NCBI RefSeq assembly: GCF_024623785.1
Contig: NZ_JANKBZ010000009.1
Span: 310,001-374,000 of the forward strand
Length of the DNA stretch: 64,000 bases
Reading direction: 5' to 3'
Origin: Archangium lipolyticum
GTDB taxonomy: Bacteria; Myxococcota; Myxococcia; Myxococcales; Myxococcaceae
This document shows positions 17,668 through 27,228 of this stretch, piece after piece (the first letter of the stretch is position 1; every line of letters starts with the position of its first letter). The translations under genes and the position numbers were made by a program. The notes below the pieces were generated by a model. The model searched no databases. It was given only the letters and a program-made list of their open reading frames with translations, and was not told the DNA's origin.

Positions 17668-18210
17668 ATGGGCCCCGTGCCACGTGCCGTTCTCATCTCC
17701 TGCCTCCTCGCCCTCCTGGCCGCCTGCGCTCCGAAGCAGGCCACCGGAGACGCCTCCGAGCCTCCCGCCGTGGTGATGCACGGGGTGCGGCTGCGCTCGT
17801 TCGAGGGCAGCACCCTGTCGATGACGGGGGAGGCCGAGCAGGCGACCTACCATCGCACGGGCGACATCGTCGCCACCCAGGCCACGCTCCACGTGTTGGG
17901 CAGGGGCCAGGGGGAGGGTGCTCCCGGCGGAGAGACGACGGTGAGCGCGCGGACCATGGAGGGCAACCTCATCACGCGGCAGTTGGAGGCCTCGGGAGAC
18001 GTGGAGGTGCGCACGGCCACGGGCATGGTGGCGCGCTCGCCCCGGGCCACGTATGACGGCGTCCAGCAGCGGGCGCGGGGCACGGAGGGCGTGCGGGTCC
18101 AGGGGCCGGATTACCGCCTCCAGGCCGAGACGTTCTCGCTGTCCTTCCCCGACGAGAGCTTCACCTTCGAGGGCTCCGTACGGACGACCCTGGGAGCCGC
18201 GCGTGATTGA
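17668..18210 (+). CDS. lptC: LptC-like LPS export protein
   Basis: 180 residues, similar to LptC of the LPS transport bridge. Short signal/anchor: PRAVLISCLLALLAACAPK, with a lipobox-like LAAC, so it may be a lipoprotein rather than a membrane-helix-anchored LptC. The rest is the beta-jellyroll LptC/OstA pattern: GVRLRSFEGSTLSMTGEA, LITRQLEASGDVEVRTATG, YDGVQQRARGTEGVRVQGPDYRL. Starts 5 bp after the acyltransferase and overlaps lptA by 8 nt. Position and fold make the call good even though sequence is divergent. Confidence 0.8.
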   Translation: MGPVPRAVLISCLLALLAACAPKQATGDASEPPAVVMHGVRLRSFEGSTLSMTGEAEQATYHRTGDIVATQATLHVLGRGQGEGAPGGETTVSARTMEGNLITRQLEASGDVEVRTATGMVARSPRATYDGVQQRARGTEGVRVQGPDYRLQAETFSLSFPDESFTFEGSVRTTLGAARD

Positions 18211-19138
18211 GTACCTCGTGACGGCCTTCTTCGTGGCCCAGCCGGTGCCGGCCACCGCCACCGCGGGGGCCCGCGCGCCCAACAAGGTGGAGGCTTCGCA
18301 GCTTCGCAGTCCGGTGGAGATCACCTCCAAGCTGGTTGCGGGCTCGCGCAGCCAGGCCGTCTTCACCGGCGACGTGGTGGTGAAGCACCAGACGATGGAC
18401 CTGCGGTGCGACAAGATGACCGCCCACTACAACGGCCCCCGCGAGGTGACGCGGGTGGAGTGCGAGGGCAACGTGCGCGCGGTGGATGGCGAGCGCACGG
18501 CCCGGGGCGAGCGGGCCGACTTCGACGTGCCCGCCGGCCTGTTGGTGGTGACGGGCAACCCCGAGGCGAAGGACCCGAAGGCCCACCTCCGGGGCTCCGA
18601 GGTGCGCCTGACGCAGGGCAACTCGAACTTCGAGGTGAAGGACGCGGTCGTCACCCTCGAGTCGGCGCCGCTCAAGGTGAAGGGCGCGCAGCAGCGCAAC
18701 CCGGTGGACATCAACGCGAAGCGGGTGGCGGGCACGCGCACCCAGGCCGTCTTCACTGGCGACGTGGTGGTGAAGCACCGGACGATGGATCTGCGGTGCG
18801 ACAAGATGATCACCTACTACAACGGCCCTCGCGAGGTGACGCGGGCGGAGTGCGTGGGCAACGTGCGCGCGGTGGATGGCCAGCGCCGGGCGAAGGGAGA
18901 GCGTGCCAACTTCGACGTGCCCACCGGAGTGCTGGTGGTGACGGGCAATCCCGAGGCGTGGGATCCAACGACCCACCTCCGGGGCTCCGAGGTGCGCATG
19001 ACGCTCGGCAACCAGAACTTCGAGGTGAAGGACGCGGTCGTCACCGTCGAGACGGCCCCGCTCCAGGAGCAGCAGCAGAAGCGCAAGAGCGGCAAGGGCA
19101 CGACGGGCAACACGGATGGGGGAGCGAAGCAGCCATGA
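18203..19138 (+). CDS. lptA: LptA with two tandem OstA domains
   Basis: 311 residues, about double the usual LptA (~185). Two near-identical OstA/LptA beta-jellyroll domains follow each other with a 130-residue (390-nt) period: each holds a TQAVFTGDVVVKH-type strand, RTMDLRCDKM, YYNGPREVTR, GNVRAVDG, a GERA-FDVPTGVLVVTGNPEA motif and HLRGSEVRMT. The GTG start overlaps lptC by 8 nt; the N-terminus is weakly hydrophobic (IEYLVTAFFVAQPVPATATA), probably a signal peptide. A Lys/Gln-rich tail ends the protein. LptA forms the periplasmic filament carrying LPS to LptD; a pre-fused dimer would make a longer filament unit. Start overlaps of all lpt genes imply one operon. Confidence 0.85.
   Translation: MIEYLVTAFFVAQPVPATATAGARAPNKVEASQLRSPVEITSKLVAGSRSQAVFTGDVVVKHQTMDLRCDKMTAHYNGPREVTRVECEGNVRAVDGERTARGERADFDVPAGLLVVTGNPEAKDPKAHLRGSEVRLTQGNSNFEVKDAVVTLESAPLKVKGAQQRNPVDINAKRVAGTRTQAVFTGDVVVKHRTMDLRCDKMITYYNGPREVTRAECVGNVRAVDGQRRAKGERANFDVPTGVLVVTGNPEAWDPTTHLRGSEVRMTLGNQNFEVKDAVVTVETAPLQEQQQKRKSGKGTTGNTDGGAKQP
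18301..19080 (+). repeat. 390-nt tandem duplication inside lptA
   Basis: Two direct units of 390 nt (about 18301-18690 and 18691-19080) encode the two OstA domains. Long stretches are nearly identical at the DNA level, e.g. from 18361 and from 18751, including synonymous positions, which points to recent duplication or ongoing gene conversion. Unit boundaries are approximate. Confidence 0.8.
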
Positions 19139-19872
19139 GCGGGCAGTTGTGGGCCGAGGGTCTGCAGAAGACCTTCCGGCGGCGCAAGGTGGTGCAGGGC
19201 GTGTCCTTCCACGTCTCCCAGGGCGAGGTGGTGGGACTGCTGGGTCCCAACGGCGCCGGGAAGACGACGAGCTTCAACATGGTGGTGGGTTTGGTGCGGC
19301 CGGACGCTGGCCGGGTGCGCGTGGACACCGAGGACCTCACCCACCTGCCCATGCACCGGCGCTCCCTGCGGGGCGTGGGTTACCTCCCCCAGGAGGCCTC
19401 CATCTTCCGCAAGCTCACCGTGCGCGAGAACTTCCTGGCCGTGCTGGAGCTACAGCGGGGCCTGGACAAGGCCGCCCGCGAGAAGCGCGCCCAGGCGCTG
19501 CTGGAGGAGTTCGGCCTGGGCCACGTGGCCGACTCGCTGGGCGAGACGCTCTCGGGTGGTGAGCGCCGCCGCGCGGAGATCGCCCGCTCGCTCATCCCCG
19601 AGCCCCGCTTCATCCTCTTCGACGAGCCCTTCGCCGGTGTGGACCCCATCAACGTGGGAGACCTCCAGCGGCAGATCTCCCACCTGAAGTCCCGGGGACT
19701 GGGCGTCCTCATCACCGACCACAACGTCCAGGACACCCTCGGCATCTGCGATCGCGCCTACATCATCGCACAGGGTCAAATCCTGGAGGAGGGGACGCCC
19801 ACGCAGATCGCCTCCTCGGCGAGGGCACGGGCGGTCTACCTGGGGGAGCGATTCCGCTTGCAGTCGGTGTGA
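19135..19872 (+). CDS. lptB: LPS export ABC transporter ATP-binding protein
   Basis: 245-residue ABC ATPase of the LptB2FGC complex that powers LPS extraction from the inner membrane. Walker A GPNGAGKTT (residues ~37-45), Q-loop in GYLPQEASIFRKLTVRENF, signature LSGGERRR, Walker B FILFDEPFAGVDP and switch His in ITDHNV. The LptB-typical EASIFRKLTV and PFAGVDPINV confirm the subfamily. Start overlaps the lptA stop (ATGA). It precedes rpoN, the arrangement widely conserved in Gram-negatives, here with a 264-bp gap. Confidence 0.95.
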   Translation: MSGQLWAEGLQKTFRRRKVVQGVSFHVSQGEVVGLLGPNGAGKTTSFNMVVGLVRPDAGRVRVDTEDLTHLPMHRRSLRGVGYLPQEASIFRKLTVRENFLAVLELQRGLDKAAREKRAQALLEEFGLGHVADSLGETLSGGERRRAEIARSLIPEPRFILFDEPFAGVDPINVGDLQRQISHLKSRGLGVLITDHNVQDTLGICDRAYIIAQGQILEEGTPTQIASSARARAVYLGERFRLQSV

Positions 19873-20071
19873 GGGCCGAGGAACCGGCTCCGCCGTTCCT
19901 TCCCCACAGCGGCACGGCTTCTTGCGGAGGCCCGCTCGCACGTCCATTCTTGAACGTCTTTACGCGAGAATGAGACGGTGCAAGTAGGCGGAATAAAAGA
20001 AGAAATTCACACAATGCAAAGGGTAGGCCGGACTCCCGGACACTGGACGAAGTCAGGGGGCCTTGTTAGTT

Positions 20072-20087
20072 TGGCACGGTCCTTGAT
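20072..20087 (+). promoter_or_regulatory. Sigma-54-like promoter upstream of rpoN
   Basis: TGGCACG-N4-TTGAT matches the -24/-12 consensus TGGCACG-N4-TTGCA except that the -12 GC reads GA. It lies 50 bp before the rpoN ATG inside a 264-bp gap that also has an AT-rich stretch (19990-20030). This suggests sigma-54 autoregulation; no upstream activator site was identified. Confidence 0.5.
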
Positions 20088-20136
20088 GGCAGGAAGCCGT
20101 CGAGTGGGTTGTTGAGAGTGGTCGGGAGACCTGAGC

Positions 20137-21651
<1,515 letters not shown>

Positions 21652-21689
21652 GCGTTCACCAACCCAACCCAAGTCCAACCCAACCCACC

Positions 21690-21776
21690 CCCTCTCCCTT
21701 CGGGAGAGGGACGGGGTGAAGGTATCGAGTGCCCCGGGTTGAACCCGTGAGAGCTCCCTCTCCCTCTGGGAGAGGG
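21690..21776. repeat. Two CCCTCTCCC/GGGAGAGGG hairpins after rpoN
   Basis: Perfect 9-bp stems with 3-nt loops at 21690-21710 (loop TTC) and 21756-21776 (loop TCT), each extended by C-rich/G-rich flanks (ACCCC... GGGGTGA). They separate the convergent rpoN and glycosyltransferase genes and probably act as terminators or as REP-like repeats; related copies lie at 9060 and 25379. Confidence 0.65.
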
Positions 21777-21805
21777 CTGGGGTGAGGGTCTACACGCGCA
21801 CGGGG

Positions 21806-22906
21806 TCACTGTCGCATCGCGAGCTCAATGGCCTCCTCCAACAAGGGCACGCGGACGGAGGGAACATAAAGACCCTCCGCGAGCTGTCGCCCAGCGAGGC
21901 CCAGGGCGCGCCGAGCCTGGGGGTCATCCAACCAGCGAGCGAGCACCTCGGCGACGGCATCCGGCCGGGGAGGAACCCGGGCGCCACACGAGGCATCGAC
22001 GATCTCCCGGGCACCGCCCATGTCCGTGGTGAGAACGGGCAGGCCGGCGTACATGGCCTCGACGAAGACGATGCCGAAGGGCTCGGGACCGAGGTTGGGC
22101 TGGCAGAAGATGTCAGCGGCGGCGAGCAACCTGGGGACGTCGGAGCGCTGGCCGAGGAATCTCACCCGGCCGGACAGCCCCAGGGTCTCCACGCGAGCCC
22201 GCAGGCGGGCCAGGAGAGCCAGCTCCTCGGGGCGCTGAGCGCCGCCCACCACCAGACAAGCCCAGTCCGCCGCGCGAGGCAGCCGCGCGAGTGAGTCCAG
22301 CAACAACTCCTGGCCCTTCCAGGCCTCGAGGCGGCTCACCTGGACGATGACGGGAGTGTCCTCGGCGAGGCCGAGCTCCTGGCGGACGGCGTGCCTCGCG
22401 CCGGGCTCTCTTGGAGCGCGGTCTTCGACGGGGCAGCCGGTGACGAGTGGGGTGAGCCCGGGCAGAAGGGTGGACGCGGAGGAGGCGGTGAAGGCCGAGT
22501 TGGACAGGAGCGCGTCCGGGGGCAGCCACGCGAGGAGCCGATCCAAGGGGAAGCGGGGGTCGACCGGGCCGTGGAGGAAGAGGGCCTGCCGGTGACCGAG
22601 CAGTGCGGGGCCGGCGGCGGCCCTGAGCCAGGAGGAGTGGACGAGCACCAGGTCGGGGCGCCAGGAGGACAGGAGGCGGCGAAGCCGGAGCTGTGGAGCG
22701 ACGAGGGTCCACGGGCGGCCGAGCCGGGCCGGGCCGAGGACATCGACGGAGGCCCCGGAGGCGCGCAGCTCCGAGGCGAGACGGCCCTCGAAGAACAGGG
22801 CGAAGCGGTGCTCGAGACGCCGGGGAGCCCTCGCCAGGGTGACGAGGAAGCTCTCCACGCCTCCGTACAGATTTCCCGCCGCTAGGTGGAGCACACGGCC
22901 CGCCAC
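21806..22906 (-). CDS. Glycosyltransferase family 4 protein
   Basis: 366-residue GT-B enzyme. N-terminal GNLYGGVESFLVTLAR is the usual GGVE acceptor-side motif; C-terminal VSRLEAWKGQELLLDSLARL and QPNLGPEPFGIVFVEAMYAGLPVLTTDMGGAREIV hold the donor-binding EPFG..EAM motif (E-x7-E). GTG start with GAGGAGG 7 nt upstream. It stands alone, convergent with rpoN and divergent from a lipoprotein gene; donor and acceptor unknown, though an envelope glycan is likely. The gene start shares a 97-bp gap with the lipoprotein gene. Confidence 0.88.
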   Translation of the reverse strand: MAGRVLHLAAGNLYGGVESFLVTLARAPRRLEHRFALFFEGRLASELRASGASVDVLGPARLGRPWTLVAPQLRLRRLLSSWRPDLVLVHSSWLRAAAGPALLGHRQALFLHGPVDPRFPLDRLLAWLPPDALLSNSAFTASSASTLLPGLTPLVTGCPVEDRAPREPGARHAVRQELGLAEDTPVIVQVSRLEAWKGQELLLDSLARLPRAADWACLVVGGAQRPEELALLARLRARVETLGLSGRVRFLGQRSDVPRLLAAADIFCQPNLGPEPFGIVFVEAMYAGLPVLTTDMGGAREIVDASCGARVPPRPDAVAEVLARWLDDPQARRALGLAGRQLAEGLYVPSVRVPLLEEAIELAMRQ

Positions 22907-23003
22907 GTTGCCTCCTCGTTGTCCGCGGGGGGATGTTGGCCCCGGGAGGCGAGCCCATCAAGGAAAGGCGCCTGATTGTCCGGGAGGAGGAGGAGGGGGC
23001 GTC

Positions 23004-23819
23004 ATGAACCGAGCCATTGTGAAGGGTGGTGGTAGGGTGGGGCCGATGCCTTCCGCCTCGTCTCTCCGTTGCGTCGTGGGTGCGGTGGCCGCGCTGGGGC
23101 TCGCCGGCTGTGGCCGCACCGTGGCCGAGTCCGTCACCCTCGCGGACCTGAAGGACCGCACCCTGCAGTTCACCCTCACGGACGTGGACTCCCTGGAACG
23201 GGAGACCTCGACGTTGGGGGCGCACCGCTTCACCGCCATCTTCTCCGCCGGAGACATCTGCGCCCGGCTCACGGGGAACGTCACGGCGACCCTCAACGGC
23301 CAGCCCATGAAGCTGGAGCCCGGGGGAGTGCCCGACACGGGCGTGGGGGGACGCGAGGTCTGCGAGGCGCCGCGCGTCACCTTCGACTTCGATCCGGGAC
23401 AGTGGAACGAGGAGCCCACGGAGGACCTGCGGGTCATCCTCCAGGACGACACCCACTCGGTGGTGCTCGTGCTCGAGAATGCCAAGGCGAAGCGGCGCTT
23501 GCTGCGCAGCGGTGGCACCGCGGGCACGCTGCGGCGCGGACAGACGCATACCTACGTGTGGCTGCCCGAGACGGATACGCTCGCGGCGCCCGTGCAGGCC
23601 AGCCTCTTCCCGGCCAGTGGGGGCGCGGAGGCCGCGCTCGAGGTCCAGCAGGAGGGCAACGCGGCCCGCATCTCCGTGCGCGGCACCACGGTGGAGGGGG
23701 CGTACTACCTGCGCCTGAGTGGCACCGCCAACGCCCAGGTGCTCACCTGCGAGGGGGTGGCCGGCTGCCAGGGAGGCCTCTTCCACTCGGAGGACTTCGA
23801 GGTCTCGGTCATCCCCTGA
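23004..23819 (+). CDS. Hypothetical lipoprotein with repeated beta strands
   Basis: 271 residues from ATG 23004, which has a very strong GGAGGAGGAGG run upstream; a later ATG (23046) would give a more typical signal peptide. Lipobox LGLAGC. The mature chain is beta-rich with Asp/Thr, two Cys pairs (DICARL, REVCEA, LTCEGVAGCQ) and no catalytic motif. Probably an outer-membrane lipoprotein of unknown function, found beside cell-envelope genes. Confidence 0.65.
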   Translation: MNRAIVKGGGRVGPMPSASSLRCVVGAVAALGLAGCGRTVAESVTLADLKDRTLQFTLTDVDSLERETSTLGAHRFTAIFSAGDICARLTGNVTATLNGQPMKLEPGGVPDTGVGGREVCEAPRVTFDFDPGQWNEEPTEDLRVILQDDTHSVVLVLENAKAKRRLLRSGGTAGTLRRGQTHTYVWLPETDTLAAPVQASLFPASGGAEAALEVQQEGNAARISVRGTTVEGAYYLRLSGTANAQVLTCEGVAGCQGGLFHSEDFEVSVIP

Positions 23820-23923
23820 GCCCGCCCGCCGTGCTTGCGGCCGAGGGTCGTCCGGGCGGTGGTTGCCGGGGTCCACCAGTCTCCCCACCGTGGGCGGGGT
23901 AGGCAACTGGAGGACACCCCCAC

Positions 23924-24802
23924 ATGGCTCAGAAGAATCCCCGTGACGCAGGAGTGAAGCCCCCTCTGCCCGGCCAGGAGCAGGCACACCCGGGCATCGA
24001 GGCGCAGATGACACCCGAGCCGGACTACGGCCTCACGTCGTACAAGGGGCTGGGCCGGTTGAAGGACAGGGTGGCACTCGTCACCGGAGGGGACAGCGGC
24101 ATTGGCCGTGCGGTGTGCCTGGCCTTCGCGCGCGAGGGGGCCGACGTGGCCTTCGCGTACCTCAATGAGGACAAGGACGCCGAGCAGACGCGGCGCGTGG
24201 TGGAGGACTCGGGCCACCAGGTGCTCTCGCTCAAGGGCGACCTGACGGACGAGGCCGTATGCCGCCGCATCATCGAGGACACGGTGAAGCGCTTTGGCCG
24301 CATCGACGTGCTCGTCAACAACGCGGCCTTCCAGGGCAAGTCGGTGGAGAAGTTCGAGGAGCTCACGGCCGAGCGCATCGAGCGGACCTTCCGGACCAAC
24401 ATCCTCGCGATGTTCCACCTGGTGCGCTACGCGCTGCCGCACATGAAGTCCGGGGCCTCCATCATCAACGTGGCCTCCATCCAGGCGTACCAGCCCAACC
24501 CGGGCATTCTCGACTACGCGAGCACGAAGGGCGCCATCGTCACCTTCACCAAGGGGCTGGCGCAGGAGCTCATCGAGCGAGGCATCCGTGTCAACTCGGT
24601 GGCGCCGGGCCCCGTGTGGACGCCGCTGATTCCGCAGTCCTTCGACGCGGAGAAGGTGAAGTCGTTCGGCAAGAGCTCGCCGATGGGCCGGCCGGCGCAG
24701 CCGGTGGAGCTGGCGCCTTCGTTCGTGTTCCTCGCCTCGGACGAGTCGCGCTACGTGAACGGGGAGATTCTCGGCGTCACGGGTGGCCAGGTCCTCGCCT
24801 GA
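23924..24802 (+). CDS. SDR family oxidoreductase (YghA/GSP39-like)
   Basis: 292 residues. The long N-terminal extension with PPLPGQEQAHPG and MTPEPDYG is typical of the YghA/general-stress-protein-39 type SDR. NAD(P) motif TGGDSGIGRAVCLAFAREGADV, NNAAFQG, catalytic Ser in INVASIQAY and Tyr/Lys in YASTKGA, then the C-terminal NGEILGVTGGQVLA. Probably an NADP-dependent reductase for aldehydes or ketones under stress. Immediately after its stop lies a tRNA-like fragment, which marks the left edge of a mosaic region. Confidence 0.88.
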   Translation: MAQKNPRDAGVKPPLPGQEQAHPGIEAQMTPEPDYGLTSYKGLGRLKDRVALVTGGDSGIGRAVCLAFAREGADVAFAYLNEDKDAEQTRRVVEDSGHQVLSLKGDLTDEAVCRRIIEDTVKRFGRIDVLVNNAAFQGKSVEKFEELTAERIERTFRTNILAMFHLVRYALPHMKSGASIINVASIQAYQPNPGILDYASTKGAIVTFTKGLAQELIERGIRVNSVAPGPVWTPLIPQSFDAEKVKSFGKSSPMGRPAQPVELAPSFVFLASDESRYVNGEILGVTGGQVLA

Positions 24803-24826
24803 CAAACCGGGCCTTGCTCACGAGGG

Positions 24827-24854
24827 GCGGCGGGTTCGATTCCCGCCGCCTCCA
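24827..24854 (+). other. tRNA T-arm/3'-end-like fragment, copy 1
   Basis: Stem GCGGCGGG/CCCGCCGC closing loop TTCGATT, followed by CTCCA: T-arm and acceptor-3' strand of a tRNA, with no matching 5' half upstream. The identical 23-nt core occurs at 50122 and 53047 on the same strand with different acceptor tails. Read as an integrase attachment remnant. An integrase-like remnant ends exactly here on the minus strand. Confidence 0.6.
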
Positions 24855-25205
24855 CTCCGGAATTCCCGGAAAGGACTCAGCTTTCCGGGAGGCTGTGGCA
24901 AGGGATGTAGCAAGGCTCCGGGCGCCATCAGGCGAGCCGGGGTCTTCTTTTTCCGCTGAAGCCGCCAGCGGCAGCCGGGCGAACTGGCCTCGCTCGTGGC
25001 GCTGCACCTTGAGCTTCACCACCTCGGCGCAGAGGGCCTTCCACGGGAACGTGGTGTAGAGGTCGATGATGTTGCCGCTCTTGCGCGGGGTATGGGACGA
25101 GTCCGCGCGAAGGGAAATCCGCACGATGCCGGTCAGTCCCTTCTCCGCGAGATAGATGCTCACCCGTCGCGGATAGACACCGTAGCTCAGTTCGTAGAAC
25201 TTCAT
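24855..25205 (-). pseudogene. GST N-terminus fused to an integrase C-terminal remnant
   Basis: One open frame joins two unrelated pieces. From 25205 the first ~30 residues (MKFYELSYGVYPRRVSIYLAEKG) are the thioredoxin-fold start of a glutathione S-transferase. From about 25115 the frame continues NIIDLYTTFPWKALCAEVVKLKV...RHERGQFARLPLAA, which looks like the C-terminal tail of a myxobacterial phage/tyrosine integrase, and it runs into the tRNA-like fragment. Both genes are non-functional here. Together with the fragment this marks an element that inserted into, and then largely decayed from, a GST gene. The integrase assignment rests on pattern and position. Confidence 0.5.
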
Positions 25206-25378
25206 GTTGCGACCCATGGGCTGTGTCTTGTGTTCGCCCAGGGATGAATAGATACGAGGACTCCGTCCCCTTGGGAGGGCGAGCCCTCAGCTCGAATCGG
25301 CGCATCTGCGGATGGTTCACTCCACTCGCGTCTGCCCGGCTGTGTTCAATCGGCATCTCCTGACGATTTGTGTAGGCC

Positions 25379-25399
25379 CCCTCTCCCTCTGGAAGAGGG
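25379..25399. repeat. CCCTCTCCC-type hairpin
   Basis: Fourth copy of the extragenic hairpin (CCCTCTCCC, loop TCT, GGAAGAGGG with one mismatch), placed at the 3' end of the TetR-type gene. The flanking 25206-25378 contains no supported gene. Confidence 0.5.
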
Positions 25400-25413
25400 A
25401 TTCCGCGGGGCGC

Positions 25414-25998
25414 CTATGTGGAGAGCCCGCGGATGATGAGCGCGGCCAGGGTCGAGGCGGCCTTGGCCTCCTCGACGCGGCCTCGAATCATCTCCCGCGA
25501 AATCGCCTCCGCCGCACCGATGATTCCGACGCAGCGCAGGTGGAGTTCCTCCTTCGACAGGTTCGTGTAGGGCGCGAACGCCTCGCAATAGAGGGCCACG
25601 TAACTGTCGAGCAGCTCCTGCTGGAAGGCCTCCATCTCCTCGTCGCCCTTCAGCGCGGCCGAGATGGCATGCCACTCCGGACCCACCGACGTGTAGCAAT
25701 TCATGTAGGCGCGGCTCACCACGCGGGCGACGTCCTCCAGCCGGCGCCGTGTGCGCTCGAGCGCCTCCTGCAGCACCTTGACCTGCCGGGCGTCTATCTG
25801 CGCGTAGAGCGCGATGAGCAGCCCGGAACGTGTCTTGAAATGCTCGTAGGCCACCGGCTTGCTGACGCCGGCACGCTCGGCGAGATGGCCGAGGGTCAAC
25901 GCATCCGTCCCCTCCTCGCGCACGATGGTCTGCGCGATGTCGAGCAACTGGTCGCGCCTCTGGGCCTTCGGCAGCTTCTTGCTGGATGTCTCGCTCAT
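25414..25998 (-). CDS. TetR/AcrR family transcriptional regulator
   Basis: 194 residues. N-terminal TetR helix-turn-helix: RRDQLLDIAQTIVREEGTDALTLGHLAERAGVSKPVAYEHFKTRSGLLIALY. The C-terminal ligand domain is helical and unspecific. ATG 25998 is chosen because homologous proteins start just before the HTH; the longer frame upstream crosses the intergenic region. Divergent from the saccharopine-dehydrogenase-like gene, with a palindrome at 26112-26138 between them, so it probably represses that gene and itself. Ligand unknown. Confidence 0.85.
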   Translation of the reverse strand: MSETSSKKLPKAQRRDQLLDIAQTIVREEGTDALTLGHLAERAGVSKPVAYEHFKTRSGLLIALYAQIDARQVKVLQEALERTRRRLEDVARVVSRAYMNCYTSVGPEWHAISAALKGDEEMEAFQQELLDSYVALYCEAFAPYTNLSKEELHLRCVGIIGAAEAISREMIRGRVEEAKAASTLAALIIRGLST

Positions 25999-26111
25999 GG
26001 CAACGCGGCTCGCACCTGAACCGGTGTCAAGTGACTGTAGCGCGCCGCCAGGCGCGGAGCACGAGCCGCTTCGCCGCCCCTTGCCCTCCCTACGAACAAA
26101 TCGTGGCGAAC

Positions 26112-26138
26112 CTACTGCCGGTAACTTACTAAAGGTAG
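26112..26138. promoter_or_regulatory. Palindromic operator for the TetR-type regulator
   Basis: CTAC-N5-GTAA-C-TTAC-N5-GTAG, a 27-bp imperfect palindrome centred at 26125, in the gap between the divergent TetR gene and the gene at 26211. Size and position fit a TetR-family operator. Confidence 0.55.
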
Positions 26139-26210
26139 GAGCCCGGGCGGGATGGGCGCGACCCATTCCGGCCACGCCGCCGCCCCGCCATGCAGAGGAG
26201 CCCTCCCACC

Positions 26211-27221
26211 ATGTCCGCGAACACGCAGCAGCCCGTCCTCATCATTGGAGGCTCCGGCCTCGTTGGCTCCCAGGCCGCGAAGATGCTCCGCCGGCTCCAA
26301 CCGGGCCTGCCCATCACGATTGGAGGACGCGACCTGGCCCGGGCCGACGCCGTCGCCAGGGAGGTGGGCGGCGCGGATACCGCGAGGCTCGACCTGGAGC
26401 GACCCGACCTGGGCCTGCCTGCCGGGAAGTCCTTCAGTGCGATCGCCATGTTCCTGAAGGACGACACCCTCAACTCGCTGCGGTACGCGCAGGCCAGGGG
26501 GGCGGCCTATCTCGGCATCTCGACGGCCCTGTTCGAAATCGGGCCGGAGGTGGGGTTCTACGTCGCCAGACCTGGCAGTGCGCCCATCCTCATGGACAGC
26601 CTCTGGCTGGCGGGAGCCGCCACGCTGCCGGCCCTGCACTTCGCCAGGGAGTTCCGGACCCTCGAGGCCATCGAAATCGCCGCCGTTCTCGATGAGGAGG
26701 ACATGGGTGGACCGGCGGCGTATGCCGACTTCGAGCGCATGACGAAGGTCACGGCGAGCGCCCTCCGCCTCGAGGACGGCAAGTGGCGCTGGGTCCAGGG
26801 AGAGGACGCGGCACGCACCCTCGTGGGCGTGGACGGAGCGGAGCTGCGGGTCCAGGCCTACGCGCCGCTCGACCTCATGAGCCTCGCCGGGGCGACCGAC
26901 GCCCGGTCCATCCGGTTCGACCTCGCGGTGGGGCAGTCGGCGACCCGCAAGCGCGGCGAGCCCTTCTCGACGGAAATCATCATCGAGCTGGTGGGCCAGC
27001 GGTGGGATGGAACGACGGGACGCGTCCGCTACGAGCTCGTCCATCCGGCGGGTCAGGCGCCCGTGACAGCCCAGTGCGTCGCCGTGGGTCTCGAGCGGTT
27101 GCTCGGCCTCGCGGGCGGCCCCCCCGTGCCGCCGGGGCTCTACCTCCCGCACGTCCTCATCGACCCGGCCTACATGGTGCGGCGCCTGGAAGAGATCGGC
27201 ACCCGCATCCGCCGGGTGTGA
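26211..27221 (+). CDS. Saccharopine dehydrogenase-like NAD(P)-binding protein
   Basis: 336 residues. N-terminal Rossmann motif LIIGGSGLVGSQAAKMLRR, followed by a GGRDLARADAVAREVGGA segment, as in trans-acting enoyl reductase/saccharopine dehydrogenase-like proteins. No clear saccharopine active-site residues, so the reaction is unknown; C-terminal PVPPGLYLPHVLIDPAYMVRRLEEIG. ATG 26211 has GAGGAG 11 nt upstream; an earlier ATG at 26190 is possible. Under likely control of the divergent TetR regulator. Confidence 0.75.
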   Translation: MSANTQQPVLIIGGSGLVGSQAAKMLRRLQPGLPITIGGRDLARADAVAREVGGADTARLDLERPDLGLPAGKSFSAIAMFLKDDTLNSLRYAQARGAAYLGISTALFEIGPEVGFYVARPGSAPILMDSLWLAGAATLPALHFAREFRTLEAIEIAAVLDEEDMGGPAAYADFERMTKVTASALRLEDGKWRWVQGEDAARTLVGVDGAELRVQAYAPLDLMSLAGATDARSIRFDLAVGQSATRKRGEPFSTEIIIELVGQRWDGTTGRVRYELVHPAGQAPVTAQCVAVGLERLLGLAGGPPVPPGLYLPHVLIDPAYMVRRLEEIGTRIRRV

Positions 27222-27228
27222 GCGGCCC

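Noticed and set aside
22113-24014. 633-residue minus-strand open frame
   Set aside because: Overlaps a glycosyltransferase, a lipoprotein and non-coding DNA; no motif of its own.
24827-24854. Complete tRNA gene at any of the three T-arm-like sites
   Set aside because: No 5' acceptor strand pairing with the 3' tails could be found upstream within tRNA length.
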